Counted from the stretch's first letter, positions 35,947 to 45,515 are shown. The stretch is 64,000 bases of DNA from an uncultured bacterium (GCA_905215505.1 CAJMPU010000001.1:62001-126000); one strand, 5' to 3'. The notes: generated from the sequence alone by a model not told the origin. Numbers and translations are program-made.

Positions 35947-36960
35947 TTAGGCGGCTGCGGCGGCCTTGTCGGTCGTTGCCTTGCTGTTGCCCTGGCCCTC
36001 AAAATGCTTGTAGCACCAGCTGGTGACCAGCGGGGTCAAAATGGCCGTCACGATAGCACAGGCTGCAACCTGAGCCGTGGCCGTCGCGAGCACCGCGCCG
36101 CCGTACATGGCCTCGTTGACGCTTGCCATAGCGGCAGGCGTTGCCACGTTGGCGCCAGCGCAGCTGGAGATTGCCGCACCTGCGACACCGGTGCCACCGG
36201 TAAGCTTATCGACCGCAACAACGGGGATAGCGAAGACCACCGAGCAGATCACGCCGAGCAGGATGCCGGGAAGACCGCCGTTGATAAGCTGACCAAAAGT
36301 CATGGTCGAGCCCATGGCAAAGAAGACGAGCACGATGATGGCGGAAAGTGCCGGTGCCATCATCTTCTTAAAGCTCGGGAAGAGGTTACCCAGAATAATG
36401 CCGACGACGATCGGCAGGATGGCGCCCACGAGCGACCAGCCGATCGGAGCCTGACCGGCAGCGCCGAGCACGATCATCGTGACCGGAGGGCCGACAACCA
36501 GCGTGGTGATGGCGACGGCGCCACGCTCGGCCTCATTGCCCATGGTGCCCATCAGACCGGCGTACATAGCGTTGTTGGCGCCGGTGCAAGCGGCCAGCAT
36601 CACCATGGCAGAGATGCCAAACAGGTTGTCGTTGAATACATAAAGGATGAGCAGCGACACGGCAACGACCACGATCTGCTTGACGGCGATGATGATGGCG
36701 CCGCGGGCAGCGGCGGCAGGAGCACTCTTAAACGAAATCGTCGTACCGACGATGAGCAAAAAGGCGCCAACAAGCGGGCCTGCGCCCTGCTGGGTCATGC
36801 CGAGCGTAAAGCTGCCGAGCGTTTTGAACAGGTCGGGGAACAGCGTGTTGAGCAGGCAGCCCAACAAAAGCGGCACCAAAATATTGGCACCCGGGATGGA
36901 GGACATCTTAAAGAACGACTCCTTTGCCGCCGGCGCCTCCACCGCAGTCGATTCACTCAT
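35947..36960 (-). CDS. kdgT: 2-keto-3-deoxygluconate permease (KdgT family)
   Basis: 337 residues with about ten hydrophobic helices. KDGT family features are IPGANILVPLLLGCLLN near the N-terminus, CTGANNAMYAGLMG in the middle and SSCAGANVATPAAMA near the C-terminus. It probably imports 2-keto-3-deoxygluconate or a related uronate product with protons. ATG 36960 after AAAGGAGATATAT. The SDR gene upstream on the same strand would fit KDG or diketogluconate metabolism. Confidence 0.85.
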   Translation of the reverse strand: MSESTAVEAPAAKESFFKMSSIPGANILVPLLLGCLLNTLFPDLFKTLGSFTLGMTQQGAGPLVGAFLLIVGTTISFKSAPAAAARGAIIIAVKQIVVVAVSLLILYVFNDNLFGISAMVMLAACTGANNAMYAGLMGTMGNEAERGAVAITTLVVGPPVTMIVLGAAGQAPIGWSLVGAILPIVVGIILGNLFPSFKKMMAPALSAIIVLVFFAMGSTMTFGQLINGGLPGILLGVICSVVFAIPVVAVDKLTGGTGVAGAAISSCAGANVATPAAMASVNEAMYGGAVLATATAQVAACAIVTAILTPLVTSWCYKHFEGQGNSKATTDKAAAAA

Positions 36961-37017
36961 ATATATCTCCTTTGGATGCATGCGAATCGTAGCCGCACGC
37001 GCCTTTTTCAGAAAGAA

Positions 37018-37049
37018 GGCGACGGTCCCGAGTCGCAGGAGCCGTCGCC
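37018..37049 (-). terminator. Terminator after the SDR gene
   Basis: Stem of 9 bp (GGCGACGG(T) with its complement), followed on the minus strand by TTCTTTCTGAAAAAGG. It separates the SDR from kdgT, so co-transcription is partial at best. Confidence 0.65.
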
Positions 37050-37068
37050 GAATTAACGTCGCGGGGTA

Positions 37069-37818
37069 TTACCCGTCCAGAACGATGCCACCATCGCAGT
37101 CACCGATCTCGCCGTTCACGAAGCTAGCGAGGTCGGAAGCGAAGAAGAGCACCATCTGCGCAGGCTCGCTGGCCTGGGCGGCGCGGCCCAGAGGAATACC
37201 GTTGATGATGCGCTGAGAGTTCTCGTCAGAGAGAATCGAGGTCATATCGGTAAGGGTGAGCGACGGGCACACGGCGTTGCAGCGGACGCCAAACTTGCCG
37301 CCTTCCTTGGCGACTGCCTTGGTTAGACCGTTAACACCGGCCTTGGAGCTCGCGTAAGCCGCAGTGCCGAGCAGGCCGCCGCCGATCTTGCCGGCAACAG
37401 AGCTCACGTTGACGATAGTGCCGGCATGGGCCGCCTTAAAGTGCGGGTACACAGCATTCATCATAGTGAAGGTACCGTTGAGGTTGATGTCGATGGTACG
37501 ACGCCACTCGGTGTCATCGATCTCGTCGAACTTCTTGGTGCTGATGACGCCAGCACAGTTGATCAGGATGTTGGTTTGCGGCAGGTCCGTAAAAATCTGC
37601 TCGACGGTCTCACGCGCCTTGGGCGCATCGGCAACATCGAGCTGATAGAACTTGTTGCCCTCGCCAAGCTCGACCACAGCGGCCTCGCCCTTGGCAGCGT
37701 TCCTTGCGATGAGCGCGACGTGTCCGCCGCCCGCGACGATGCCCTTGGCGATCTCGAGGCCAATGCCCTGAGTGCCGCCGGTAACGATCGCGGTTTTGCC
37801 CGTGAAGTCAAATGCCAT
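37069..37818 (-). CDS. Short-chain dehydrogenase/reductase (KduD-like)
   Basis: 249 residues. Nucleotide loop GGTQGIG, NAG motif in INCAGVIS, catalytic Ser in VSSVAG and Tyr-X3-Lys in AAYASSKAG; the C-terminus DCDGGIVLDG closes the active site. Placement next to KdgT suggests 2-dehydro-3-deoxygluconate 5-dehydrogenase activity, which is inference from context and length only. ATG 37818 follows a GGGGGTTGGAGTC region. It is divergent from marR. Confidence 0.85.
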   Translation of the reverse strand: MAFDFTGKTAIVTGGTQGIGLEIAKGIVAGGGHVALIARNAAKGEAAVVELGEGNKFYQLDVADAPKARETVEQIFTDLPQTNILINCAGVISTKKFDEIDDTEWRRTIDINLNGTFTMMNAVYPHFKAAHAGTIVNVSSVAGKIGGGLLGTAAYASSKAGVNGLTKAVAKEGGKFGVRCNAVCPSLTLTDMTSILSDENSQRIINGIPLGRAAQASEPAQMVLFFASDLASFVNGEIGDCDGGIVLDG

Positions 37819-38067
37819 GACTCCAACCCCCTTGATTCAGGTGTCTCCTTGCGGGAAGTTGGAGCATCGCACGTGGCGATAAATGAGTCCCAGTCGTCAT
37901 GGTGGTGACAACCCCTCGCCTAACCGCGGGCATAGTAGTTCTTTGAAACGCTTCAGCAATTGAATTTTTTAACTCTTTATGCGCTCTTTATATTGCCCAC
38001 TGCATGAGGCCCGAATATGCGGGTATCATCTTTCACCGAAAATAGTTTCTAGTGTTAGGGGTTTTCG

Positions 38068-38517
38068 GTGGAAGATACCGATTTCCATGAGCTTGGACGT
38101 CAGCTCTTAACTGAGTTTGGCAGCATGCATCATCGCATTTCGCGCTCTGCGGACAAAGCTCTCGGCGGCGAGATGGCTGTCATGCGCGCCCTCATGCTCG
38201 CTGGCGGTTCGCTCACGCCGAGCGAACTCGCAAATCGCGCCTGGGTCTCGAGTGCCCGCATCGCCAATATCTTACGCACTCTCGAAGCCAAGGGCTGGGT
38301 CGAGCGCGAGCACTCAAAGACCGACCGTCGTCGTGTACACGTCACGATGACCGACAAGGGATTCCAGAATCTCGAAATCAAACGTCGGGAATTCGAGGAG
38401 CGCACCGCGGCCTTCCTCGAGCAGCTCGGCGAAACAGATACCCAAGAGATGGTGCGCCTTCTAAGGCGTTTCAACGAAATTATCGACCGCAATCAAGAAA
38501 GGAGAGATGCCGAGTGA
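38068..38517 (+). CDS. MarR-family transcriptional regulator
   Basis: 149 residues, GTG start after TTAGGGG. Winged helix (about 35-100): LTPSELANRAWVSSARIANILRTLEAKGWVEREHSKTDRRRVHVTMT shortened here to its key parts, the recognition helix SSARIANILR and wing KTDRRRV. It overlaps the first ABC exporter gene by 4 nt (GTGA), so it probably represses its own operon and responds to an exported compound. Confidence 0.93.
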   Translation: MEDTDFHELGRQLLTEFGSMHHRISRSADKALGGEMAVMRALMLAGGSLTPSELANRAWVSSARIANILRTLEAKGWVEREHSKTDRRRVHVTMTDKGFQNLEIKRREFEERTAAFLEQLGETDTQEMVRLLRRFNEIIDRNQERRDAE

Positions 38518-40883
38518 GGATTCTCAAGCTCTTTAAAAAGCATGTCCTGGCACTGTTCACAGCTATCGTACTTATCGTAATCAGCTGCAACGCCGATCTG
38601 GCACTGCCTACCTACATGAGCGACATCGTCGACGTGGGCGTACAGCAAGGCGGCATCGCCTCGCCCGTGCCCGACACCATTCGTGCCGAATCACTCGATG
38701 ACCTTGAGCTCTTTATGAGCACCAAGGACGCCAAAGCTGTGGAGGCCGTGTTTAGCAAGGCTGACAAAAAAGGCATTCGAACGTACAAGGGCACCGAGGA
38801 AGAGCGTGCCGATGGCGGCAAGATTGCCGACATTATGAGCCTGCCCGAGACCGTCGTCCTTTCTCTCAACCAGGGCATCGACGCCAGCTCCATGGGCGAC
38901 ATGACCGGCGCATCCACCGAGGCAAGCAATGGCGGCGGCGCCCAGGCCATGCCCACCCCCGAGCAGATGGCGGCAATGACGCCCGAGCAGCTCGCCGAGA
39001 TGCAGCAGAAGGCCACAGCGGCGCAAAACATGCAAAAGCAGATTGATGCCGACGGCGGCAAGATCACCATGAAGAGTCTGCGCCTAGGTGTCGAGGGCGG
39101 TCTGGTAGACCAAAGCAAGCTCGTCGAGGGCGCCAATGAAATGGCGGACAAAATGGGCTCTATGTCGGGCTCCATCGTGACCCAACGCGCCGTGAGCTAT
39201 GTGCAAGACGAGTACAAGGCGCAGGGTATCGGCCCCGCCGACGTGCAGGACGCCTACCTGGGCCGCATGGCGACCACGATGTTTGGTCTGTGCCTGATCT
39301 CACTGGTCGCCACCATCCTAACCGGCGCCGTGGCCTCGCGCACCGCCTGTTCCATCGCACGCGACCTGCGCCGCGAGACCTTCAACAAGGTCATGCACTT
39401 CTCGCCAGCCGAGGTGGGCAAGTTTAGCCAGGCCTCGCTCATCACTCGCTGCACCAACGACATTCAGCAGATTCAGATGGCCGCAACCCTGTTTATCCGC
39501 ATGTGCCTCATGGCGCCCGTCATGGGCATCGTCGCCGTCATGCGCGTCCTGGCCAACCACACCGGCCTGGAGTGGACCATCGCCGTGGCCATCATCGCGG
39601 TCTCGGCCGTCGTCGGCGTGCTTATGGGCCTCACCATGCCCAAGTTCAAAAAGATGCAGAGCTTTGTGGACCGCGTGAACCTTACCGCCCGCGAGCTGCT
39701 CGACGGCCTTATGCCCATCCGCTCGTTTAACCGCGAGGAGCATGAGCTCGAGCGCTTTGACCAGGCGTCCCTCGACCTGATGACCACGCAGCTCTACACC
39801 AACCGCGCCATGAGCTTTATGATGCCGCTCATGATGCTCGTCATGAACTGCATCACCGTGCTTATCGTCTGGTTTGGCGCGCAGGGCGTGTCCGACGGCG
39901 TGATGCAGGTCGGCAACATGATGGCGTTCATCTCCTACACCATGCAGATCGTCATGGCGTTTATGATCCTCACCATGGTTTCGGTTATCCTGCCCCGCGC
40001 CGAGGTCGCAGCAGAGCGCGTGGAAGAGGTCATCACCTGCCCCACGAGCATCAACGACCCTGCCTCGCCCAAACTGCCCGCAGCCAGCGCGCCGCGCGGT
40101 GAGCTCACCTTCCGCGACGTGAGCTTCCAGTATCCCGATGCCCGCGCCGATGTCATCAGCGGCGTGAACTTCACCACGCATGCCGGTCAGATGCTCGGCA
40201 TCATTGGCTCCACGGGCTCGGGCAAGTCCACGCTCGTGCAGCTGATTCCGCGCCTGTACGACGTCACGGGCGGCAGCATTTCGCTCGACGGCATCGACGT
40301 GCGCGATATGACCCTTTCCGAGCTTCGCCGCCGCATTGGCTATATCCCGCAGCAGGGGCGTCTGTTCTCGGGCACTGTCGAGAGCAACCTCAAATTTGCC
40401 GGCGACATGGTGAGCGATGATGACATGCGCCAGGCGGCACGCATCGCACAGGCCGAGGACTTTATCGCCGAGCGCGAGGGCGGCTACGACTCCCCCATCA
40501 GCCAGGGCGGCTCCAATGTCTCGGGCGGTCAGCGCCAGCGCCTGGCCATCGCCCGCGCGTTGGCCAAAAAGCCCGAGGTCGTGGTGTTCGATGACTCGTT
40601 TAGCGCCCTCGACTACAAGACCGACGCGCGCCTGCGCGAGGAGCTTGCCAAAAACGTTACCGACGCCGCGCTCGTGGTCGTGGCCCAGCGCATCGCGACC
40701 ATCATGCACGCCGATCAGATCATCGTGCTCGACGACGGCCACGTAGTGGGCACCGGCACGCACGAGGAACTGCTGCACAACTGCCCGGCATACCTGGAGA
40801 TCGCACAGTCGCAGCTTTCCGCCGAGGAGTTGGGGCTTACCCAAGAAGAGATTGAAGCCGTCATGGAAGGAGGCGAGCGCTAA
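38514..40883 (+). CDS. ABC exporter half-transporter with large extracytoplasmic insertion
   Basis: 789 residues against about 580 for its class. After the first helix (residues 10-30) comes a ~210-residue insert (about 40-250), rich in Ala, Met, Gln and Glu, ending before the second helix (MATTMFGLCLISLVA). The remaining five helices and the NBD are normal: Walker A GSTGSGKST, signature VSGGQRQR, Walker B VVVFDDSFSALD. Asp in place of Glu after the Walker B Asp suggests a degenerate ATP site, as in heterodimeric exporters. GTG start overlaps marR; stop overlaps the partner ATG. Confidence 0.9.
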   Translation: MRILKLFKKHVLALFTAIVLIVISCNADLALPTYMSDIVDVGVQQGGIASPVPDTIRAESLDDLELFMSTKDAKAVEAVFSKADKKGIRTYKGTEEERADGGKIADIMSLPETVVLSLNQGIDASSMGDMTGASTEASNGGGAQAMPTPEQMAAMTPEQLAEMQQKATAAQNMQKQIDADGGKITMKSLRLGVEGGLVDQSKLVEGANEMADKMGSMSGSIVTQRAVSYVQDEYKAQGIGPADVQDAYLGRMATTMFGLCLISLVATILTGAVASRTACSIARDLRRETFNKVMHFSPAEVGKFSQASLITRCTNDIQQIQMAATLFIRMCLMAPVMGIVAVMRVLANHTGLEWTIAVAIIAVSAVVGVLMGLTMPKFKKMQSFVDRVNLTARELLDGLMPIRSFNREEHELERFDQASLDLMTTQLYTNRAMSFMMPLMMLVMNCITVLIVWFGAQGVSDGVMQVGNMMAFISYTMQIVMAFMILTMVSVILPRAEVAAERVEEVITCPTSINDPASPKLPAASAPRGELTFRDVSFQYPDARADVISGVNFTTHAGQMLGIIGSTGSGKSTLVQLIPRLYDVTGGSISLDGIDVRDMTLSELRRRIGYIPQQGRLFSGTVESNLKFAGDMVSDDDMRQAARIAQAEDFIAEREGGYDSPISQGGSNVSGGQRQRLAIARALAKKPEVVVFDDSFSALDYKTDARLREELAKNVTDAALVVVAQRIATIMHADQIIVLDDGHVVGTGTHEELLHNCPAYLEIAQSQLSAEELGLTQEEIEAVMEGGER

Positions 40884-42739
40884 TGGCAGACGAGACCAAG
40901 ACTCAGATTCCCAAGCCCACCCGCCGGCGCGGTCCCATGGGCCGCATGGGTGGTATGGGCCGCGGCGAAAAGGCCAAGGACTTTAAGGGCACCATGAGGC
41001 AGCTGCTCGGCTATATCGGCCAGCACAAGATTGCCGTGTTTGCCGCCGTCGCCTTTGCCGTATGCTCGGTCATCTTTAACATTGTGGGGCCCAAGGTGCT
41101 CGGCCAGGTTACGACCAAGCTGTTCGAGGGCCTGGTTGCCAAGGTCAACGGTACCGGCGACGTTGACTTTGCCTGGATCGCCAAGACGCTCGGCTTTTTG
41201 CTCTGCCTGTATCTGGCAAGCTCTGTCTGCGGCCTCATCCAGGGCTGGCTCATGACCGGCGTCACGCAAAAGATTTGCTACCGCATGCGCAAGGAGATCG
41301 CCGCCAAGATCGCTGTCGTGCCGATGAGCTACTTCAACGGCCACAGCAAGGGCGACGTGCTCAGCCGCATCACCAACGATGTCGACACGCTGGGTCAGTC
41401 ACTCAACCAGAGCGTGACACAACTCATCACATCGGTGACGCAGATTATCGGCGTGCTCGTCATGATGCTGTCGATCAGTCTGCCGCTCACCGGCGTCACC
41501 GTGCTCACGCTGCCGGCTGCCGCGATTATCCTGACCGTGATGATTCACTTCTCGCAGCCGTACTTCCGCGAGCAACAGCAAGTCCTGGGCGCCGTCAACG
41601 GCATTATCGAGGAGGACTTTGCCGGCCAGAACGTTATTCAGGTGTTCGACCGCGCCGAGGCCTCAATCGAGGAGTTCGACCGTCAAAACGACCGTCTCTT
41701 TATTAGTGGCTGGCGCTCGCAGTTCCTATCGGGCCTGATGATGCCGCTTATGAGCTTGGTGGGCAACATGGGCTACGTGGGCGTTGTCGTGGTGGGCGCA
41801 CAGCTCGCGCTGACCGGCAATGCCACGCCCGGCGACATCCAGAGCTTTATCCAGTACGTGCGCAACTTTACGCAGCCGGTGCAGCAGCTGGGCAACGTGA
41901 GCAACACGATGCAGTCGATGGCCGCTGCCACCGAGCGCGTCTTTGAGTTCCTCGCCGCGCCCGAGGAGGAGCAGAAGGCCGACGCCCAGATTCCCGAGAA
42001 GCGCCCCGGCCACGTTGAGTTTGACCATGTCAAGTTTGGCTACACGCCCGACAAGACCATCATCCACGACTTTAGCTGCGAGGCGCAGCCCGGTCAGACC
42101 ATCGCCATCGTCGGCCCCACCGGCGCCGGCAAGACCACGCTCATTAAGCTGCTGCAGCGTTTCTACGACGTGGACGGCGGTTCGCTGCGCGTCGAGGGCG
42201 TCGACGTGCGCGACTGGGACCGCGCGGCACTGCGCGGCGAGTTTGCCATGGTGCTGCAGGATACCTGGCTGTTTAACGGCACCATCCGCGAGAACATCCG
42301 CTACGGACGTCCCGATGCGACTGACGCCGAGGTCGAGGCCGCCGCGCGCGCCGCACGCTGCGACCACTTTATCCATACGCTCGCCGGCGGTTACGACTTT
42401 ATGATCAATGAGGAGGGCACCAACCTCTCACAGGGCCAGCGCCAACTCGTGACCATCGCCCGCGCCATTTTGGCCGACCGTCCGGCGCTGATTTTGGACG
42501 AGGCGACCTCCAACGTCGATACCCGCACCGAGGAGCTTATTCAGCGCGCCATGGATGCGCTGATGCAGGGCCGCACGAGCTTTGTCATCGCGCACCGCCT
42601 GTCCACAATCCGCAACGCCGACGTGATCTTGGTGATTCGCGACGGCGACATCGTCGAGAAGGGCACGCACGACGAGCTGCTCGCCCAAGGCGGCTTCTAC
42701 GCCGACCTGTACAACTCGCAGTTCGACGAAGCGGCGTAA
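40883..42739 (+). CDS. ABC exporter half-transporter, partner
   Basis: 618 residues. A short basic Gly/Met-rich N-terminus precedes six helices and an NBD with Walker A GPTGAGKTT, signature LSQGQRQL, Walker B LILDEATSNVDT (catalytic Glu present) and AHRLSTI. The consensus site here pairs with the degenerate site of the partner, typical of heterodimeric multidrug exporters such as TM287/288. The TAATG overlap implies translational coupling. Confidence 0.93.
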   Translation: MADETKTQIPKPTRRRGPMGRMGGMGRGEKAKDFKGTMRQLLGYIGQHKIAVFAAVAFAVCSVIFNIVGPKVLGQVTTKLFEGLVAKVNGTGDVDFAWIAKTLGFLLCLYLASSVCGLIQGWLMTGVTQKICYRMRKEIAAKIAVVPMSYFNGHSKGDVLSRITNDVDTLGQSLNQSVTQLITSVTQIIGVLVMMLSISLPLTGVTVLTLPAAAIILTVMIHFSQPYFREQQQVLGAVNGIIEEDFAGQNVIQVFDRAEASIEEFDRQNDRLFISGWRSQFLSGLMMPLMSLVGNMGYVGVVVVGAQLALTGNATPGDIQSFIQYVRNFTQPVQQLGNVSNTMQSMAAATERVFEFLAAPEEEQKADAQIPEKRPGHVEFDHVKFGYTPDKTIIHDFSCEAQPGQTIAIVGPTGAGKTTLIKLLQRFYDVDGGSLRVEGVDVRDWDRAALRGEFAMVLQDTWLFNGTIRENIRYGRPDATDAEVEAAARAARCDHFIHTLAGGYDFMINEEGTNLSQGQRQLVTIARAILADRPALILDEATSNVDTRTEELIQRAMDALMQGRTSFVIAHRLSTIRNADVILVIRDGDIVEKGTHDELLAQGGFYADLYNSQFDEAA

Positions 42740-42772
42740 ATTCTGTCGCAAGGAACGAATAACGCCCGAGAA

Positions 42773-42810
42773 CGGGGACGCAGGACAATCTGCGTCCCCG
42801 TTTTTGTTTT
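42773..42810 (+). terminator. Terminator of the marR-ABC operon
   Basis: 10-bp stem CGGGGACGCA/TGCGTCCCCG followed by TTTTTGTTTT. Confidence 0.88.
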
Positions 42811-42865
42811 GCAGCCCTCGAACCGCCTCCCCTGGGACCTGATTGACGCCCTCCCTCAAGGCCCC

Positions 42866-43095
42866 GTGGACAAAAAATGGCAAATATGAGTACTGTCACC
42901 TTTTTAGTAACAGCCAAAACTGCCCCAAACGACCTCATTGCGGCCTAGATATGCCTTCAAATTGATCAAAATGCCCGGTAGCATGCTTCTGTGTGCCAAC
43001 GTTAATGAACATATTTACTGTTGTGTCTATTATCTTGTAAGATCGATATGATACTACGCTAGCAACAGTACTCATATTTGCCATTTTTTGTCCAC
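42866..43095. mobile_element. MITE-like element with 31-bp perfect terminal inverted repeats
   Basis: Ends 42866-42896 and 43065-43095 are identical over 31 bp in inverted orientation, beginning GTGGACAAAAAATGGC and ending ATGAGTACTGT. The 168-bp interior is AT-richer than the surroundings and has no coding capacity. No clear target-site duplication is seen (flanks GCCCC and AGGAC). No transposase gene for it lies in the window. Confidence 0.75.
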
Positions 43096-43172
43096 AGGAC
43101 TTAGAGAACGCCAAAAAATCTAGCAATGCCAGCGAGCAAACCGCGTCAGCCGATGCAAGGAGTGTCCCCAAG

Positions 43173-43300
43173 TGCCGGCAGATAAGGAACGTCCCTAACT
43201 GCCAGGTTTGAAAGGTAGTCATTGGGGACGTTCTTAAACGACTAGTCAAACAAGAACGTCCCCAACGACTACTCATTTAAGTATGTCCCCAATGAGTGCC
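43173..43300. repeat. Cluster of three GTCCC-loop hairpins
   Basis: In order: a small stem GGCAG/CTGCC with AACGTCCC in its loop (about 43176-43204); a 21-bp palindrome (43215-43235 with 43252-43272, one G-U mismatch) carrying GGGGACGTTCTT; and a left-truncated REP-2 copy (43270-43300) with TATGTCCCC in its loop. 43301-43373 shows nothing else. Confidence 0.78.
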
Positions 43301-43373
43301 CCTGGAGCAAGACAACGCCGCAGGTAGAGGGCGGACAGCGAGCGCCGTTACGCGGGTTGGTAAACCCGCGTAA

Positions 43374-44405
43374 CTAAACCCGCTCCGCGATCTCGTGAAT
43401 GAGGTAGTCGGTCTTTTCCCAGCCCAGGCACGGATCGGTGATCGACTTGCCAAAGACACCGCCGTCGACCGGCTGGTTGCCGTCCTCAAGGTAGGACTCG
43501 ATCATAAAGCCCTTGACCAGCCTTGAAATGGCTTCGTTGCGGCGGCAGCTGTCGAGCACCTCCTTGCAAATGCGATACTGCTCCAGCGGACGCTTGCCCG
43601 AGTTGTCGTGGTTGCAGTCGATGACCGCTGCCGGATTGGCATAGCCGGCGTGCTCGGTATAGCGCTCGGCCAGGCGCTCGAGGTGCTCGTAGTGGTAGTT
43701 GGGGTAGGTGCGCCCATCGAGACCGATGTAGCCACGCATAACGGCGTGCGCGAGCGGATTGCCGTCGCACTCGACCTCCCAGTTGCGGAAGATGAAACTC
43801 TGATGCGCCTGAGCGGCGTAGATGGAGTTGAGCATGACGGTGGTGGAGCCGGCAGTGGGGTTCTTCATGCCCACCGGCACCGAAATGCCGCTCGACACCA
43901 GACGGTGCTCCTGGTTCTCGACCGAGCGCGCGCCCACAGCGACGTAGCTCAGCAGATCGACAAGGTACTGATAGTTAGAGGGGTAGAGCATCTCGTCGGC
44001 GGTAAAGAAGCCGGTCTCCTCGATGACGCGCAGGTGCATGTGGCGAATGGCCTTGACGCCCTCGAGCAGGTCATCGGGCGCCTCGGGGTCGGGATTGTGC
44101 AGTAGACCCTTGTAGCCGGTACCCTTGGTGCGCGGCTTGTTGGTGTAGACACGCGGGATGATGATGAGCTTGTCCTTGACCTCCTCGGCGGTTTTGGCCA
44201 GGCGGTTCATGTACTCGAGGACCGAGTCCTCGCGGTCGGCAGAGCACGGTCCGATGATGAGCACCTTGCGCGCGTCCTCGCCGGTAAAGACCTTGGCGAC
44301 CTCGGCGTCGAATGCCTGCTTCTTAGCGGTAAGCTCGGCGGAAAGCGGCATTTCCTCGCGGATCTCCATGGGGATCGGCAGCCTGCGTTTAAATTCCATG
44401 GCCAT
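43374..44405 (-). CDS. aroF: 3-deoxy-7-phosphoheptulonate synthase (DAHP synthase, type I)
   Basis: First step of aromatic amino acid synthesis, joining PEP and erythrose 4-phosphate. 343 residues of the E. coli AroFGH class: LIIGPCSADRED, PRVYTNKPRTKGTGYKGLL, the metal Cys in GPCS, GMKNPTAG, DCNHDNSGKRP and the C-terminal SITDPCLGWEKT. Which aromatic amino acid inhibits it cannot be told by eye, so the symbol is only class-level. ATG 44405 follows GAGGAGGCCCCGC. It is divergent from the GNAT gene across a long hairpin. Confidence 0.92.
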   Translation of the reverse strand: MAMEFKRRLPIPMEIREEMPLSAELTAKKQAFDAEVAKVFTGEDARKVLIIGPCSADREDSVLEYMNRLAKTAEEVKDKLIIIPRVYTNKPRTKGTGYKGLLHNPDPEAPDDLLEGVKAIRHMHLRVIEETGFFTADEMLYPSNYQYLVDLLSYVAVGARSVENQEHRLVSSGISVPVGMKNPTAGSTTVMLNSIYAAQAHQSFIFRNWEVECDGNPLAHAVMRGYIGLDGRTYPNYHYEHLERLAERYTEHAGYANPAAVIDCNHDNSGKRPLEQYRICKEVLDSCRRNEAISRLVKGFMIESYLEDGNQPVDGGVFGKSITDPCLGWEKTDYLIHEIAERV

Positions 44406-44516
44406 GCGGGGCCTCCTCAATCAATTGATGGCAACGAGAACATTGTCGAATGCTCGGCATTATCCGCTGTCGCACGCTAAAGTGCAAGCACAACCAGCCA
44501 AAAAGGGAATGGATAA

Positions 44517-44639
44517 CGAGCGAGGATTTTCGGGCGCTTCCAACGAGAGTGGATAATCTCCCGTTTTTGACCTATGTTCGCGCTAAAAGTGGGAGATTAT
44601 CCACTCTCGTCGAGCAAGCGTCCGAAAATCCTCGCTCGT
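44517..44639. repeat. Long imperfect palindrome P6
   Basis: Arms of 46 and 49 nt (44517-44562 and 44591-44639) pair through GAGCGAGGATTTTCGG, then a small mismatch region, then CGAGAGTGGATAATCTCCC; pairing probably continues outward into the GGGAA/TTCC flanks. The 28-nt loop is 44563-44590. It lies between two divergent genes, so it is not a terminator of either. Confidence 0.85.
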
Positions 44640-44755
44640 GGCCCCTTTTCCTCCGTCCCCGAGAGATCGAAGCTCGTCTACCGAATGGTTGATGCGGCAG
44701 CGGTGCGCCCATGTCACACTCAGAGGTGGCCTGACCCACCTTGGAAGGAGCCTCC

Positions 44756-45406
44756 ATGAGCCTTGACAACGTAACCCTGCGCGCCGCCACGCTCGACGAC
44801 CTGGCTGGCATCGCCGCCATCTACAACCAGCTGTGGTGCAACACGCTGCGCAACCGCGGCGACGTCGAAGCTGCCGATTTCTGCGCGCGCTTCAACATTG
44901 CCATGCAGCTGCAGCGCTCCCCCATCGCGCTCGTCGCCGAGGCAGAGGGCCGCATTATCGCCGCCTGCTGCATCGGTATCTTCGAGGACGGCAAGCCGCG
45001 TACCAACCCCACGTGGGTACCCTGCTACGACGAGATGTTCGCCCAGGCAACCGAGATGGCAAAGACCGCCGATGCCAAACTCGAGGGCTCGCTCTTTGGC
45101 GACAGTCGCGAAAAGGCCACGGCCGATCGCTTTGCCGCCACGGGCGACGAGTATGCCCAGGGCCAGCTCAACCTGATCATCATTGTGCCCGAGTGGCAGG
45201 GCAAGGGACTCGGCCGCGAGCTCATCGACCTTGCGCGCGCCGAACTCGCCAAAGCCGGGTGCACCAAGTTCTTCCTGATGAGCGACTGCAACTCTGACTG
45301 GCAGTTCTACGAGCACCTCAACATGAAACGCATCCTGGAGGATCACAGCCAAGACACCGGCGACGGCTTTATCGTCTACATGTACGGAGGCGACACGCAG
45401 GATTAG
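44756..45406 (+). CDS. GNAT-family N-acetyltransferase
   Basis: 216 residues. The acetyl-CoA loop is VPEWQGKGLGRELI, followed by FLMSDCNSDWQFYEHLNM, the usual end of the fold. N-terminal VTLRAATLDDLAGIAAIY is the standard first strand-helix. Substrate unknown. ATG 44756 follows GGAAGGAG. REP-1 and T-element sequences follow the gene. Confidence 0.88.
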   Translation: MSLDNVTLRAATLDDLAGIAAIYNQLWCNTLRNRGDVEAADFCARFNIAMQLQRSPIALVAEAEGRIIAACCIGIFEDGKPRTNPTWVPCYDEMFAQATEMAKTADAKLEGSLFGDSREKATADRFAATGDEYAQGQLNLIIIVPEWQGKGLGRELIDLARAELAKAGCTKFFLMSDCNSDWQFYEHLNMKRILEDHSQDTGDGFIVYMYGGDTQD

Positions 45407-45455
45407 CCTGAGTGCCGCCTCATGGGCTTTCTCCAAAACAGCCCAAACCAATCAG

Positions 45456-45515
45456 CCGCGCCAAAAGGGACATGCCAAAAAGGGACAGGTTTATTTTGGC
45501 AGGTTTTATCTGGGC
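45456..45515. repeat. REP-1 hairpin, copy 6, with a partial tandem duplicate
   Basis: A full consensus hairpin (about 45473-45505) is preceded by a partial copy GCCAAAAGGGACATG. The TTTTATCTGGGCAAACG tail matches copy 7 at 59431 in the same orientation. It lies 50 nt after the GNAT stop. Confidence 0.85.

Noticed and set aside
42866..43095. Insertion sequence with transposase
   Set aside because: The interior has stops in all frames and no DDE or serine/tyrosine recombinase motif.
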